Source of the DNA: Thalassolituus oleivorans MIL-1
GTDB lineage: Bacteria; Pseudomonadota; Gammaproteobacteria; Pseudomonadales; Oceanobacteraceae
DNA length: 64,000 bases
Assembly: GCF_000355675.1 (NCBI RefSeq)
Contig: NC_020888.1
Span: 2,587,501-2,651,500 of the forward strand
Direction of reading: 5' to 3'
Within the stretch, counting starts at the first letter, position 1, and each line of letters begins with the position of its first letter. The translations under genes and the position numbers were made by a program. Shown piece after piece: positions 1 through 8,733 of this stretch. Under the pieces are notes generated by a model, which did no database searches, was not told the DNA's origin, and saw only the letters and a list, made by a program, of their open reading frames with translations.

Positions 1-33
1 AAAATGGAAGTTAAGTTTACAGACACACAAAAT

Positions 34-61
34 GATTGGTATCGAGTAGCAACTCGATACC
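34..61 (-). terminator. Stem-loop after the quinone oxidoreductase gene
   Basis: A perfect 10-bp inverted repeat (38-47 with 52-61, four-base loop) begins three bases past the stop codon of the oxidoreductase gene. On the minus strand it is followed by AATCATTTTG, a weak U-tract. It probably marks the end of the hdfR-oxidoreductase transcript. The U-run is poor, so it may only stabilise the 3' end. Confidence 0.5.
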
Positions 62-64
62 TAT

Positions 65-1027
65 TCAGAGCTTGAAGACCACTTTGTGCTTTAACTCGCC
101 ACACTCATAACGGCGATGCACATCCGCAACGTCTGCACTAGTTAGCTCCTCCACAAAAGGAGCTCGCACTCTGTCGCTATCAACTTCCTTGGACAGCCAA
201 GCTAAAAACTCACCATGCGCCTTACGACCAGTACCTGTTAACAGTGGCAACAACATAAATACCGCGTGAATGGTCAATGCCTTGGCATGAGCTTGGGCTA
301 AATCGTAATTATTGCGTGCATTAATGGTTGCGACTTGAGCACTAGGTCCCGCTGCCAACAATGCAGCCTGAAAGCTTTCGCCGCCATGGGTATCAAGGAC
401 CTTATTGAACCCCCCTTGTACATTTACCACGTCCGCGTGACGAATACCTTTCGCACCCAGAGTCTCAATAAATCCCATGCCCACATCAGAACCTGCGGTT
501 GCTGTGACATTAGCGCCTTTTAACTTCGCTAGCTGCACCGCCATCTGACCAACACCACCAGTGCCGCCCATAATAAGAAGCTCATCACCAGCAGTGACAT
601 TTAAACGCTCTAGCGCATCAAAGGCCGTGATACTCACTAAAGGAAGTGCTGCAGCTTCTGCTGGACGAATTGAGGCTGGAGCCAACGCTAATAACTCAGC
701 ATCTGCCGCCATATAACGGCATAAAGTACCGCTACTGCCTTTCACTCCACCAGCACAACCGTAAACCAAATCACCAACTACAAATTGAGTGACCCTTGCG
801 CCTACTTCTATAACCTCACCGCATACATCGCACCCCGGCACATGATTATCGGCTGCTATTGGCGCTAAACCCGCTCTAATCTTGGTGTCTATAGGATTAA
901 AACCAGAGGCCAGCACACGCAATAATACTTGCCCCGGCAACACCTCAGGCATAGCGATATCCACTGGCTGCAAGACATCTGGGTTACCTGTGGTTTCGAA
1001 CTGCCATGCGGAATTTTTTAATATCAT
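65..1027 (-). CDS. Zinc-independent quinone oxidoreductase-type dehydrogenase (MDR superfamily)
   Basis: A 320-residue protein of the medium-chain dehydrogenase/reductase family, probably a cytosolic NADPH-dependent quinone or enone reductase. The N-terminal GroES-like catalytic fold covers about residues 5-120. A Rossmann fold follows with the NADP-binding glycine motif GGTGGVGQ near residue 153. The cysteine-rich structural zinc lobe of true alcohol dehydrogenases is absent, and the length of about 320 aa fits the QOR/zeta-crystallin branch. The ATG overlaps the stop codon of the upstream hdfR-like gene (ATGA), so the two are probably co-translated. The substrate cannot be read from sequence. 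Confidence 0.8.
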   Translation of the reverse strand: MILKNSAWQFETTGNPDVLQPVDIAMPEVLPGQVLLRVLASGFNPIDTKIRAGLAPIAADNHVPGCDVCGEVIEVGARVTQFVVGDLVYGCAGGVKGSSGTLCRYMAADAELLALAPASIRPAEAAALPLVSITAFDALERLNVTAGDELLIMGGTGGVGQMAVQLAKLKGANVTATAGSDVGMGFIETLGAKGIRHADVVNVQGGFNKVLDTHGGESFQAALLAAGPSAQVATINARNNYDLAQAHAKALTIHAVFMLLPLLTGTGRKAHGEFLAWLSKEVDSDRVRAPFVEELTSADVADVHRRYECGELKHKVVFKL

Positions 1028-1872
1028 GGCTCTGCGGTCTCCATTAGCCCCTGAATAATATCCGCCAATAATGGGTCATCACTGCGGCTACTATGGCATG
1101 TCGCGTAAACGACTCGATTCAATTCCGGAGCTCCAGCGATCACATACAATTCACCCGACTCTACATACTGCGCAATCATAGGCTCTGGCAAATACGCACT
1201 ACCGCCATGGGATAGAATTGCATCCATCGCAATCCTGCCGGTATTGGTTTTTAAACCAGGAGATACCATGCCTTTGAATTCTTGCGCATGCTGAATCTGA
1301 AAAGATGTCCCCCAGTCGACCAATACGTAACCAAGCTCAGTAGCTTCTTGCCAATTTTTACATGGCTGCGAGGCGACCAAAGCCAAAGGAACAGTCATCA
1401 CCTCCTGACTGTGCAGCTCATCCACTTTTGGCGCATCGAAAACAAAAGCGAGATCTAACGTACGTTCGATAATTTGCCGCACTAAAGTGCTGCTACTGTG
1501 GGCCATGGCATTCACCGCAATACCCGGACGACTTAGCAGCACTGGCAAGCGTTGTTGCAGAACCGCATCCCAGAGATTAGGGGTTGCACCTAGCGAAAAC
1601 TGATAGTTACTACCATTAGCAATCGCTACCTCCTGACGGATACGTTGCTCCAGTAATACGCTGCTTTCCGCCAGTGGCATCAGCTTTTCGCCAGCGCTGG
1701 TCAATTGGATATTATTGCGCTGACGCGAGAATAGCTCTACGCCAAGCAAGCCTTCCAACTGACGAATACGGAAGCTAACTGCGGATTGTGTAAGGTACAG
1801 ATTCTCAGCTGCACGACCAAAATGTCGAGTGCGAGAAACTTCCATAAATGTTTTTAGTAATTCTGTGTCCAT
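1024..1872 (-). CDS. hdfR: LysR-family regulator HdfR
   Basis: A LysR-type DNA-binding regulator of 282 residues from the ATG at 1872. Three further upstream codons lead back to a TTG at 1881. The N-terminal winged helix is strikingly like E. coli HdfR (MDTELLKTF..., RTRHFGRAAE, LTQSAVSFRIRQLE), followed by a periplasmic-binding-protein-like effector domain. In E. coli hdfR lies divergent from maoP (yifE), and that arrangement is kept here. E. coli HdfR represses flhDC. This genome region instead uses a FleQ-type hierarchy, so its target here is probably different. It shares a transcript with the downstream oxidoreductase gene. Confidence 0.85.
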   Translation of the reverse strand: MDTELLKTFMEVSRTRHFGRAAENLYLTQSAVSFRIRQLEGLLGVELFSRQRNNIQLTSAGEKLMPLAESSVLLEQRIRQEVAIANGSNYQFSLGATPNLWDAVLQQRLPVLLSRPGIAVNAMAHSSSTLVRQIIERTLDLAFVFDAPKVDELHSQEVMTVPLALVASQPCKNWQEATELGYVLVDWGTSFQIQHAQEFKGMVSPGLKTNTGRIAMDAILSHGGSAYLPEPMIAQYVESGELYVIAGAPELNRVVYATCHSSRSDDPLLADIIQGLMETAEP

Positions 1873-1998
1873 ATCAACCAAAAAACTTTAATGTAACGAT
1901 AAGTTTTTTTTGTTTTACCACGGAATCATGGCTGACCATACTCCGCTGCAAATACCCTTTGAAGCCTCTCAAAGACCCCTCGGGATAGTAGGTGCATA

Positions 1999-2346
1999 AT
2001 GAGTAATATCCAAGTGAAGAGTTTTGAAAGCCCCAAGAAGTTCTTTGATGACTTGAACTTCCCTCGTGGATTCCAGCGTGCCGGTGACTTCACCCGCAAC
2101 CAAGCGCAAATTTTAGAATCCATGGGTGTAGCGTTGAAAGCACTGCATGAAGGTACGCGTGAGCCTGTTACTGATGAAGAAGAGCGTTTCGTCAGTATGT
2201 GCAAACAAGAAATCGAGCCGCAAAGTGAAGTAGAGCGTACCTGGAGTACCTATATGAAGGCTTTGGCACGTAAACAGATTTACTTTACAGCCTCGTCTGC
2301 TGCGGTTTCAGATACCGGATCAGACTCTATCGATACCGATGATTAA
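1999..2346 (+). CDS. maoP: MaoP family protein (DUF413), macrodomain Ori organiser
   Basis: A 115-residue DUF413 protein. The stretch FPRGFQRAGDFT, the motif REPVTDEEERFV and the segment EVERTWSTYMK match the E. coli MaoP/YifE pattern closely. MaoP acts with the chromosomal site maoS to organise the Ori macrodomain in E. coli. The acidic tail ends in SDSIDTDD, as in the E. coli protein. A spaced AGG lies upstream of the ATG. It overlaps the next gene by 8 bases and heads the maoP-rimB-rimK transcript, divergent from hdfR. I see no convincing maoS-like 17-bp palindrome in the divergent intergenic region, but I cannot recall the exact maoS sequence well enough to exclude it. Confidence 0.85.
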   Translation: MSNIQVKSFESPKKFFDDLNFPRGFQRAGDFTRNQAQILESMGVALKALHEGTREPVTDEEERFVSMCKQEIEPQSEVERTWSTYMKALARKQIYFTASSAAVSDTGSDSIDTDD

Positions 2347-2749
2347 ACCCATCATCGGATACATCGAAACCGTTCAACTCCCTCTCTTTGGCATCGAGTG
2401 TGATGCCAAAGTAGACACAGGTGCCTGCACCAGCAGCCTTCATGCCGAGCAAATCGAGCCATTTACCCGTGATGGCGAACGATGGGTACGTTTTCACGTA
2501 CTGTTCCACAAGGCGGCAGCTCATCTAGATCAAATTTGCGAAGCTAAAGTCATCGATCGTCGTGTTATCGCAAGTTCGAATGGCGATCGCAGTCATCGTT
2601 ATATTGTAAAAACAGAACTTATTGCTAAAGATCAACGCTGGGATATCGAACTCAGCCTTAGTCATCGCGGCAGTATGAAATATCCTATGTTGATTGGGAG
2701 AAAGGCGTTAGCTGGCCGCTTTCTGGTCGATGTTGAGGCCGAATCTTAA
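2339..2749 (+). CDS. rimB: RimB-type retropepsin-like protease (RimK partner)
   Basis: A 136-residue protein of the ATP-grasp-associated protease family (Pfam PF05618, often labelled ATP-dependent zinc protease). The aspartic-protease-like catalytic motif DTGA is at about residue 27 ([10 protein letters not shown]), and the C-terminal MLIGRKAL is typical of retropepsin folds. It overlaps maoP by 8 bases and its stop overlaps the rimK start (TAATG), so it is probably translationally coupled to rimK. In Pseudomonas, RimB works with RimK in trimming poly-glutamate tails on ribosomal protein S6. That role is inferred here from family and position. Confidence 0.8.
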   Translation: MIKPIIGYIETVQLPLFGIECDAKVDTGACTSSLHAEQIEPFTRDGERWVRFHVLFHKAAAHLDQICEAKVIDRRVIASSNGDRSHRYIVKTELIAKDQRWDIELSLSHRGSMKYPMLIGRKALAGRFLVDVEAES

Positions 2750-3654
2750 TGAAAATCGCAATTCTCTCTCGTGGTGCAAACCTTTATTCAACTCGTCGTT
2801 TAGTTGAAGCGGCTGAAGCCCGAGGCCATGAAGTACAGATACTTGATACTCTGCACTGCTACATGAATATCAATAGTCTTGATTCCAGCATTCATTATAA
2901 AGGTGAAGAGCTCGACGACTTTGACGCCGTTATTCCTCGTATTGGTGCATCTATTACGTTCTACGGCACCGCAGTGTTGCGTCAGTTCGAAATGATGGGG
3001 GTTTACCCCTTGAACGAATCCGTTGCTATCAGCCGTTCACGCGACAAGCTACGCTCTATGCAACTGATGGCTCGTAAAGGCATCGGTCTACCCATTACTG
3101 GTTTCGCCCATAGCCCTGATGACATCCCCGATTTAATTAAGATGGTTGGCGGCGCGCCCTTAGTGATTAAGCTGCTTGAGGGCACGCAAGGTATTGGTGT
3201 GGTATTGGCAGAAACCCGTAAGGCTGCGGAAAGCGTTATCGAAGCCTTTATGGGTTTAAAAGCCAACATTATGGTACAGGAATACATCAAAGAGGCTGGC
3301 GGCGCCGATATTCGCTGCTTCGTAGTGGGAGATCGCGTCGTTGCGGCGATGAAACGCCAAGCGGCAGAAGGTGAGTTCCGTTCTAACCTACATCGTGGCG
3401 GATCGGCTTCTATCGTGCGTATTACTCCAGAAGAACGAGCAACAGCGGTTCGTGCTGCCCGTACCATGGGCCTCAATGTTGCCGGTGTTGATATTTTGCG
3501 TTCGAATCACGGCCCAGTGGTGATGGAAGTTAATTCTTCACCGGGCATCGAAGGCATCGAAACATCAACAGGAATTGATGTCGCGAGCAAAATCATTATC
3601 TTTATTGAGAAAAACGCGCGCGCCAACAATACTCGAACCCGCGGAAAAGGCTAA
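2749..3654 (+). CDS. rimK: RimK, ribosomal protein S6 glutamate ligase
   Basis: A 301-residue ATP-grasp ligase that adds glutamates to the C-terminus of ribosomal protein S6. The N-terminal pre-ATP-grasp domain (MKIAILSRG) is followed by ATP-binding segments: [13 protein letters not shown] near residue 140, [18 protein letters not shown] near 180, and the metal/phosphate region [15 protein letters not shown] near 255. The length matches E. coli RimK (300 aa). It begins inside the stop codon of rimB. A stem-loop lies about 20 bases after the stop. Confidence 0.92.
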   Translation: MKIAILSRGANLYSTRRLVEAAEARGHEVQILDTLHCYMNINSLDSSIHYKGEELDDFDAVIPRIGASITFYGTAVLRQFEMMGVYPLNESVAISRSRDKLRSMQLMARKGIGLPITGFAHSPDDIPDLIKMVGGAPLVIKLLEGTQGIGVVLAETRKAAESVIEAFMGLKANIMVQEYIKEAGGADIRCFVVGDRVVAAMKRQAAEGEFRSNLHRGGSASIVRITPEERATAVRAARTMGLNVAGVDILRSNHGPVVMEVNSSPGIEGIETSTGIDVASKIIIFIEKNARANNTRTRGKG

Positions 3655-3672
3655 GTTTTTATCTTTTAACGA

Positions 3673-3703
3673 CGAAAAACCGGTGTTTTAGCACTGGTTT
3701 TCG
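3673..3703 (+). terminator. Stem-loop after rimK
   Basis: Twelve-base arms (CGAAAAACCGGTG against CACTGGTTTTCG, one bulge and one G-U pair) enclose a six-base TTTTAG loop, 19 bases after the rimK stop. The 3' arm carries the T-rich stretch. It is plausible as an intrinsic terminator separating rimK from argD. Confidence 0.5.
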
Positions 3704-3710
3704 TAGATCG

Positions 3711-3739
3711 TTTACAAAATACACACCCTTTCGTATTAT
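3711..3739 (+). promoter_or_regulatory. Sigma-70 promoter for argD
   Basis: TTTACA (3711-3716), a 17-bp spacer and TATTAT (3734-3739) give a near-consensus promoter, with transcription expected to start around 3745-3747. The start falls only a few bases before the hairpin at 3752-3769. Confidence 0.65.
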
Positions 3740-3751
3740 GCTCCCCCTTCC

Positions 3752-3773
3752 GGGCAGCAAAGGCTGCCCTTTT
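3752..3773 (+). terminator. GC-rich hairpin with T-run at the 5' end of the argD transcript
   Basis: A perfect 7-bp stem (GGGCAGC 3752-3758, GCTGCCC 3763-3769) with an AAAG loop is followed by TTTT. It looks like an intrinsic terminator but begins about 6 bases after the predicted argD transcription start. It may stop read-through from rimK, or form a 5'-end hairpin on argD mRNA. Confidence 0.55.
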
Positions 3774-3795
3774 GCGTTTTGAGGACATCGCCAAT

Positions 3796-4962
3796 ATGCA
3801 AGCCATCATGAATACCTACGGTCGTCTGCCCGTAACTTTTACTTCTGGCCAAGGAAGCTGGCTTACGGACACTGATGGCCGCCGATATCTCGACGCTCTT
3901 AGCGGTATTGCTGTGTGCGGCTTAGGCCATGCACACCCAGCCGTTACGCGTGCCATTCAAGAACAAGCCGAAACTCTAATCCATACATCCAATCTTTACG
4001 GTGTTGGTCGTCAACAAGAATTGGCGGAAGCACTGGTAAACGTATCGGGCATGGATAATGTTTTCTTTTCGAATTCTGGTGCAGAAGCCAACGAAGCAGC
4101 GATTAAAATCGCGCGTAAATTCGGCCATCAGAAAGGTATTCATGAGCCTGTCATTATTGTGATGACCAAGGCATTCCATGGTCGAACCATCGCGACATTA
4201 ACAGCAACTGGTAACGCCAAAGCCCAAGAAGGCTTCGGCCCATTACTAAGTGGTTTCATTCGGGTGCCATTTACCGATCTAAACACGCTAACAGCAGTAG
4301 TGAAATCGAACCCGAATGTGGTTGCCGTTATGTTGGAACCCGTCCAAGGCGAAGGTGGCTTGGCTACCGCTAGCAATGAGTATCTACAAGGTGTACGCGC
4401 CTTGTGTGATAGCAATGATTTATTAATGCTGGTTGATGAAATCCAAACCGGTAATGGCCGTACAGGCACCTACTTCTGCTATCAACAATGCGGTTTTATG
4501 CCAGATGTTGTTACTACCGCTAAAGGTTTAGGCAATGGTGTCCCTATTGGTGCCTGCTTAGCGCGAGGTCGCGCAGCGGAAATATTACAGCCGGGTAACC
4601 ATGGTTCAACTTATGGTGGTAACCCGCTCGCTTGTGCCGCAGGCGTCGCCGTAGTAAATACGATCGTAAACGAAAATTTGACCGATAACGCCGCAAAAAT
4701 GGGGCAATATTTACGCGATCAATTCACGGCGCGTTTAGCGGGTAAAGAACAATTGGTGTCCATTAGAGGACGCGGCTTAATGGTAGGCTTGGTAATCAAT
4801 CAAGATTGCCCACAACTTATGGCAGCTGCGCTGGATAAAGGCTTATTGCTGAACGTAACGGCCGGCAATGTGGTGCGGTTGTTACCACCACTGAATCTTA
4901 CCCAAACTGATGCAGATCAGATTGTAGAGATCGTAAGCCAGCTGATCGAAGCGCTTAACTGA
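3796..4962 (+). CDS. argD: Acetylornithine aminotransferase
   Basis: A class-III PLP-dependent aminotransferase that converts N-acetylglutamate semialdehyde to N-acetylornithine, and probably also acts in lysine synthesis. The ATG at 3796 has GAGG 11 bases upstream and gives 388 residues. The TTG at 3772 is less likely because it sits in the T-run of the preceding hairpin. The first helix MNTYGRLPVTF, the segment YLDALSGIAVCGLGHAHP, the cofactor-binding SGAEANEAAIKIAR, the DEIQTGNGRTG metal/PLP loop and the lysine in TTAKGLGNGVPIGA are all visible. argF follows 21 bases downstream in the same orientation. Confidence 0.93.
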   Translation: MQAIMNTYGRLPVTFTSGQGSWLTDTDGRRYLDALSGIAVCGLGHAHPAVTRAIQEQAETLIHTSNLYGVGRQQELAEALVNVSGMDNVFFSNSGAEANEAAIKIARKFGHQKGIHEPVIIVMTKAFHGRTIATLTATGNAKAQEGFGPLLSGFIRVPFTDLNTLTAVVKSNPNVVAVMLEPVQGEGGLATASNEYLQGVRALCDSNDLLMLVDEIQTGNGRTGTYFCYQQCGFMPDVVTTAKGLGNGVPIGACLARGRAAEILQPGNHGSTYGGNPLACAAGVAVVNTIVNENLTDNAAKMGQYLRDQFTARLAGKEQLVSIRGRGLMVGLVINQDCPQLMAAALDKGLLLNVTAGNVVRLLPPLNLTQTDADQIVEIVSQLIEALN

Positions 4963-4983
4963 GCGCAAAGATAAGGAACGGAT

Positions 4984-5889
4984 GTGAGACATTTTTTAAC
5001 TTTGATGGATCTTTCCTCTGATGAACTCAATTGGGTCATCGAGCGAGCGATAGAACTAAAAGCGATGCAACACAAAGGCGTCATCTACGAGCCATTGAAA
5101 AATCGCGTACTAGGGATGATCTTTGAAAAGTCATCAACTCGCACACGCGTGTCATTTGAAACGGGCATGATTCAATTGGGCGGTGGCGCTATCTTTTTAT
5201 CGCCACGCGATACCCAACTGGGTCGCGGTGAACCTATCGAAGACAGTGCCCGAGTACTATCGCGCATGGTCGACGTCGTTATGATCCGAACCTTCGATCA
5301 TGAAGATATTGAATGTTTCGCCGCGAACTCGCGCGTGCCTGTGATCAATGCCCTTACGGACGATTATCATCCTTGTCAGTTACTGGCGGACATCCAAACC
5401 TTTGTCGAGCATCGTGGTTCGATCAAAGGCAAAACCGTGGCGTGGATAGGCGATGGCAATAACATGTGTCAGTCGTACATCAATGCAGCACAACAGTTTG
5501 ATTTTAAATTGCGTATTGCTACGCCAGAAGGCTTCGAACCAAAAGCCGACATCGTTGCTGAAGCGCAAGATCGTGTATTACTGTTCACCGATCCACAAGA
5601 AGCCGTCCGAGGTGCTCACCTTGTTGCCACCGATGTATGGGCTTCAATGGGTCAAGAAGACGAACAGCAACAACGTAAAGCCAAGTTTCGTAACTATCAG
5701 GTATCGCGTGAACTGTTGGATTTAGCTGCCAGTGATGTGTTGTTTATGCATTGCTTACCAGCGCACCGCGGAGAAGAAGTCAGCCTAGACCTTCTCGATG
5801 ATCCTCGTGCCGTTGTTTGGGATGAAGCTGAAAACCGCTTACACGCGCAAAAGGCCTTGCTTGAATTCTTGCTTTGCCAAGAAGATTAA
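4984..5889 (+). CDS. argF: Ornithine carbamoyltransferase
   Basis: A 301-residue transcarbamoylase that makes citrulline from ornithine and carbamoyl phosphate. The carbamoyl-phosphate loop [10 protein letters not shown] is near residue 45, the HPCQ motif (YHPCQLLAD) near 130, and the ornithine-binding [11 protein letters not shown] near 260. The start is GTG at 4984 with AAGGA about 8 bases upstream. An ATG two bases earlier is immediately followed by a stop in its own frame. It forms an operon with argD and ends 11 bases before the convergent diguanylate cyclase gene, with no obvious terminator between them. Confidence 0.95.
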   Translation: MRHFLTLMDLSSDELNWVIERAIELKAMQHKGVIYEPLKNRVLGMIFEKSSTRTRVSFETGMIQLGGGAIFLSPRDTQLGRGEPIEDSARVLSRMVDVVMIRTFDHEDIECFAANSRVPVINALTDDYHPCQLLADIQTFVEHRGSIKGKTVAWIGDGNNMCQSYINAAQQFDFKLRIATPEGFEPKADIVAEAQDRVLLFTDPQEAVRGAHLVATDVWASMGQEDEQQQRKAKFRNYQVSRELLDLAASDVLFMHCLPAHRGEEVSLDLLDDPRAVVWDEAENRLHAQKALLEFLLCQED

Positions 5890-5900
5890 ATCGAAGAAAA

Positions 5901-6992
5901 TCAGCTCGGAACCTGAAGAGTTGAGCCGCTTTCAAGCTCAACTCGGTTTCGACCAGCTCGTTTAGCTTTGTACAATAAACGATCGGCTCGATTGAGCAAC
6001 TCATCCCCTTCTTCACCATTGTGATATTGAGCAACGCCGATTGAAACCGTCAACGTGAGCTCAGCTTCGGATAGCTTGCTGGACTCTACGGATATCCTAA
6101 TTCGCTCTAGCACACTGCTCGCAGCCTCTAGCGATAAACCACTCAGTAGCAACACAAATTCTTCACCACCATAGCGCGCGGCTAAATCGACTTCCCGAAT
6201 TGATACTCGTAATAAATGCGACAACTCCGCCAGCACTTGATCACCAATGCGATGGCCGTAGTCATCGTTTACGGTTTTAAAATTGTCGATATCAACGAAG
6301 GCAAGAACAAAAGGCAGGTTTTCACGATTTGATAGTGCCCGCTGCTTCTCTAACGTACGCAGTAAGTAACGGCGATTATTAAGACCTGTAAGCTCATCTG
6401 TCACCGCAAGCTCTTCAATGCGAGCTAATGCTCGACGCAATTCTTGATTTTTCTCGCGGTAGGCGCGGCGCAACACAGTGAATTCACGTCCAGTAAGGGC
6501 ATAAACGAAAATACTGGTAAGAAAAGCAATACCGGTAAGCGCTTCTATCTCCGGCATTAAAGTACCGCTGCGAGTGTAATTAATACCGAATATGACCAAG
6601 GTGTAACAAGCGACGGTATAAAGAGAGATCCCAATAAATTCGCGCCAACTTAGGCGGAAGACACCAAAGGCCAGCACATTCAAGAAGCCAAGCATAATAA
6701 TAGAACGCAGTGCTGGTGCGGCGAACATCATCATCGACACAAGCGTGATGATCCAAAGCATCATGGGCATAGTCAGGCTAGGATCTTTAAAGCGATTGCT
6801 AAAGCCAGACCAAACAAGAGACACCAGAAAAATCTGTCCAAACCAGAAGACTGAAAAAAGAACTAAAACACTGTTTAGCTCCTCGACTTCATATTCAATT
6901 TGATACCCAGTGATATACACCAAGGTAAACAAGAGCATACCTGCTATCGCCAACCCATGGCGACGTAAGATATCCTTCTGTAGCTGTCCCAT
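5901..6992 (-). CDS. Membrane-bound diguanylate cyclase (GGDEF)
   Basis: A 363-residue protein with about six hydrophobic segments in the first 165 residues, a short coiled-coil linker (EKNQELRRALARIEEL) and a C-terminal GGDEF domain. The active-site motif is GGEEF, preceded by the five-residue-spaced RxxD inhibitory site (REVD then LAARY), so c-di-GMP synthesis with product feedback is expected. DELTGLNNRR marks the domain start. The N-terminal membrane region is not a recognised named sensor domain to my eye. It may feed the c-di-GMP pool sensed by FleQ, encoded about 57 kb away; this is inference. Minus strand, monocistronic, convergent with argF. Confidence 0.88.
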   Translation of the reverse strand: MGQLQKDILRRHGLAIAGMLLFTLVYITGYQIEYEVEELNSVLVLFSVFWFGQIFLVSLVWSGFSNRFKDPSLTMPMMLWIITLVSMMMFAAPALRSIIMLGFLNVLAFGVFRLSWREFIGISLYTVACYTLVIFGINYTRSGTLMPEIEALTGIAFLTSIFVYALTGREFTVLRRAYREKNQELRRALARIEELAVTDELTGLNNRRYLLRTLEKQRALSNRENLPFVLAFVDIDNFKTVNDDYGHRIGDQVLAELSHLLRVSIREVDLAARYGGEEFVLLLSGLSLEAASSVLERIRISVESSKLSEAELTLTVSIGVAQYHNGEEGDELLNRADRLLYKAKRAGRNRVELESGSTLQVPS

Positions 6993-7082
6993 ACAGGCTT
7001 CCTGTGCGCCGGAGAGGCCAAAGACTAGCAGTCTTCAACACTCTTCCGCTATGTCAAATTACGTAATACCAACAAACAAACA

Positions 7083-7103
7083 CGAATTTAAAAATTCGTT
7101 TTT
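7083..7103. terminator. AT-rich stem-loop between glpK and the diguanylate cyclase gene
   Basis: Seven-bp arms CGAATTT (7083-7089) and AAATTCG (7092-7098) with a two-base loop, then TTTTTAT on the plus strand; on the minus strand it is followed by TGTTTGTTTG. It lies 36 bases past the glpK stop and is the only terminator-like structure there. The stem is weak. Confidence 0.4.
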
Positions 7104-7133
7104 ATAACTGACCTCCATATCATAGACAAAAAA

Positions 7134-8612
7134 TTATTCGACCTTACAAACTCGCTTCACCGCGGATTGCCATCCTTGATACAAACGCTCGCGCGTCGTT
7201 ACATCCAGTTCCGGAATAAATGCGCGCTCATGAACCCAAAGTTGAGAGACGTCATCGAGACTATTGAATACACCCGTTTGCAAACCGGCGAGAAAAGCAG
7301 CACCCAACGCCGTGGTCTCAGTCACCTTTGGACGAGAAATAGGTACACCAGAAATATCGGCCAAACATTGCACTAACCAATCGTTCACAACCATGCCACC
7401 ATCGACACGTAGCTCGGCAGGACGAACACCGTCACCCGCCATAGCATCCAATAAATCACGAGTCTGATAACACACGGCTTGCAGCCCAGCAGTCACAATC
7501 TCTTTGATACCCGTATCGCGACTCAAACCTAATATGGCACCACGCGCATCAGGATCCCAGTATGGTGCCCCCAATCCAGCAAACGCCGGTACCATGTAAA
7601 CCGGATTATCATATCCCGTCTCTTCGGCGAGCGATTGCGACTCCTGAGCGTTGCTAATCAGCTGCAGCCCATCTCGAATCCACTGAATGGTCGCCCCAGC
7701 CATAAAAATGGAGCCTTCCAGGGCATACGTCACCTGACCATTTAGACGGTAGGCAACCGTTGTTAGCAGCCTATGTTCCGACATTAACGCCTGCTTGCCT
7801 GTGTTTAAGATCACAAAACAACCCGTTCCATACGTGCTCTTCGCCATGCCCTCACTAAAACAAGCCTGACCGATCAGCGCCGCTTGCTGATCCCCAGCAA
7901 TGCCCGCAATCGTAATTTCGCCGCCAAACCAGTGTGCAGCGCTATGGCCAAACTCAGCTGCGCTATCTTTCACTTCTGGCAGCATTTGCCGCGGTACACG
8001 AAATAACGCTAGTAACTCCTCATCCCACTGCTGAGTATGGATATTAAACAACAAAGTACGCGAGGCATTGGTTGCGTCTGTTGCATGCACCGCGCCATCG
8101 GTTAAACGCCACAATAAATAGCTATCCACCGTACCAAAAAGTAAGTCACCGGCTTCAGCACGTACTCGAGCGCCTTCAACATTGTCTAAAATCCAAGCAA
8201 TTTTGGTTGCGGAAAAATAAGGATCTGGAAGCAACCCCGTGAGCTCACGCAACATTTCGGTATGCTGCTGCAAAGGTAAACACTCGTCGGCCGTGCGGCG
8301 GTCTTGCCAAACAATCGCTCGATAGACAGGTTCTCCTGTATGGCGATCCCACACTAAAGTCGTTTCGCGCTGATTAGTAATACCAATCGCTGTTATGTCC
8401 GCAGCCTGGATACCCGCTTTCTCTATCGCCTCGCGGGCGCTATCTATAGTGGAATTCCATATATCCTGCGGTTCGTGCTCAACCCAGCCCGGATGAGGAA
8501 AATGCTGGGGAAACTCATGCTGCCCCGTCGCGACAATCTCACCTTGATGAGAAAACACGATGGCTCGACTACTTGTCGTACCTTGATCAAGACTTAGCAA
8601 ATAGCTTGGCAT
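7134..8612 (-). CDS. glpK: Glycerol kinase
   Basis: A 492-residue FGGY-family kinase that phosphorylates glycerol to glycerol-3-phosphate in the cytosol. The N-terminal phosphate loop [12 protein letters not shown], the glycerol-binding segment [18 protein letters not shown], the second FGGY signature near residue 360 ([18 protein letters not shown]) and the adenosine-binding [14 protein letters not shown] are all present at the usual spacing. Neither glpF nor glpD is next to it in this window. It is divergent from the aerotaxis receptor gene, with palindromes in the shared upstream region. Confidence 0.95.
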   Translation of the reverse strand: MPSYLLSLDQGTTSSRAIVFSHQGEIVATGQHEFPQHFPHPGWVEHEPQDIWNSTIDSAREAIEKAGIQAADITAIGITNQRETTLVWDRHTGEPVYRAIVWQDRRTADECLPLQQHTEMLRELTGLLPDPYFSATKIAWILDNVEGARVRAEAGDLLFGTVDSYLLWRLTDGAVHATDATNASRTLLFNIHTQQWDEELLALFRVPRQMLPEVKDSAAEFGHSAAHWFGGEITIAGIAGDQQAALIGQACFSEGMAKSTYGTGCFVILNTGKQALMSEHRLLTTVAYRLNGQVTYALEGSIFMAGATIQWIRDGLQLISNAQESQSLAEETGYDNPVYMVPAFAGLGAPYWDPDARGAILGLSRDTGIKEIVTAGLQAVCYQTRDLLDAMAGDGVRPAELRVDGGMVVNDWLVQCLADISGVPISRPKVTETTALGAAFLAGLQTGVFNSLDDVSQLWVHERAFIPELDVTTRERLYQGWQSAVKRVCKVE

Positions 8613-8673
8613 GCAGCGCTCCTAGCAATCTTTTTATTTGAGTCACGAATATATCCGAATAGGTCAAAAATGC

Positions 8674-8708
8674 GGCATTTTAATGCCCATTGACTATAGT
8701 TTTAGTCA
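8674..8708. promoter_or_regulatory. Two palindromes in the glpK-aer divergent region
   Basis: GGCATT-TT-AATGCC (8674-8687) and TGACTA-N6-TAGTCA (8691-8708) are perfect inverted repeats side by side, between the divergent glpK and aerotaxis receptor genes. Either could be a repressor or activator operator. I do not recognise the cognate factor. They match neither the FNR consensus (TTGAT-N4-ATCAA) nor the CRP consensus. Confidence 0.45.
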
Positions 8709-8733
8709 TTATCAATAATGGTGGTACAAAGTA

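Noticed and set aside
3003-3476. Minus-strand 157-codon open frame within rimK
   Set aside because: Antisense to well-conserved RimK motifs, with no family resemblance and no ribosome site.
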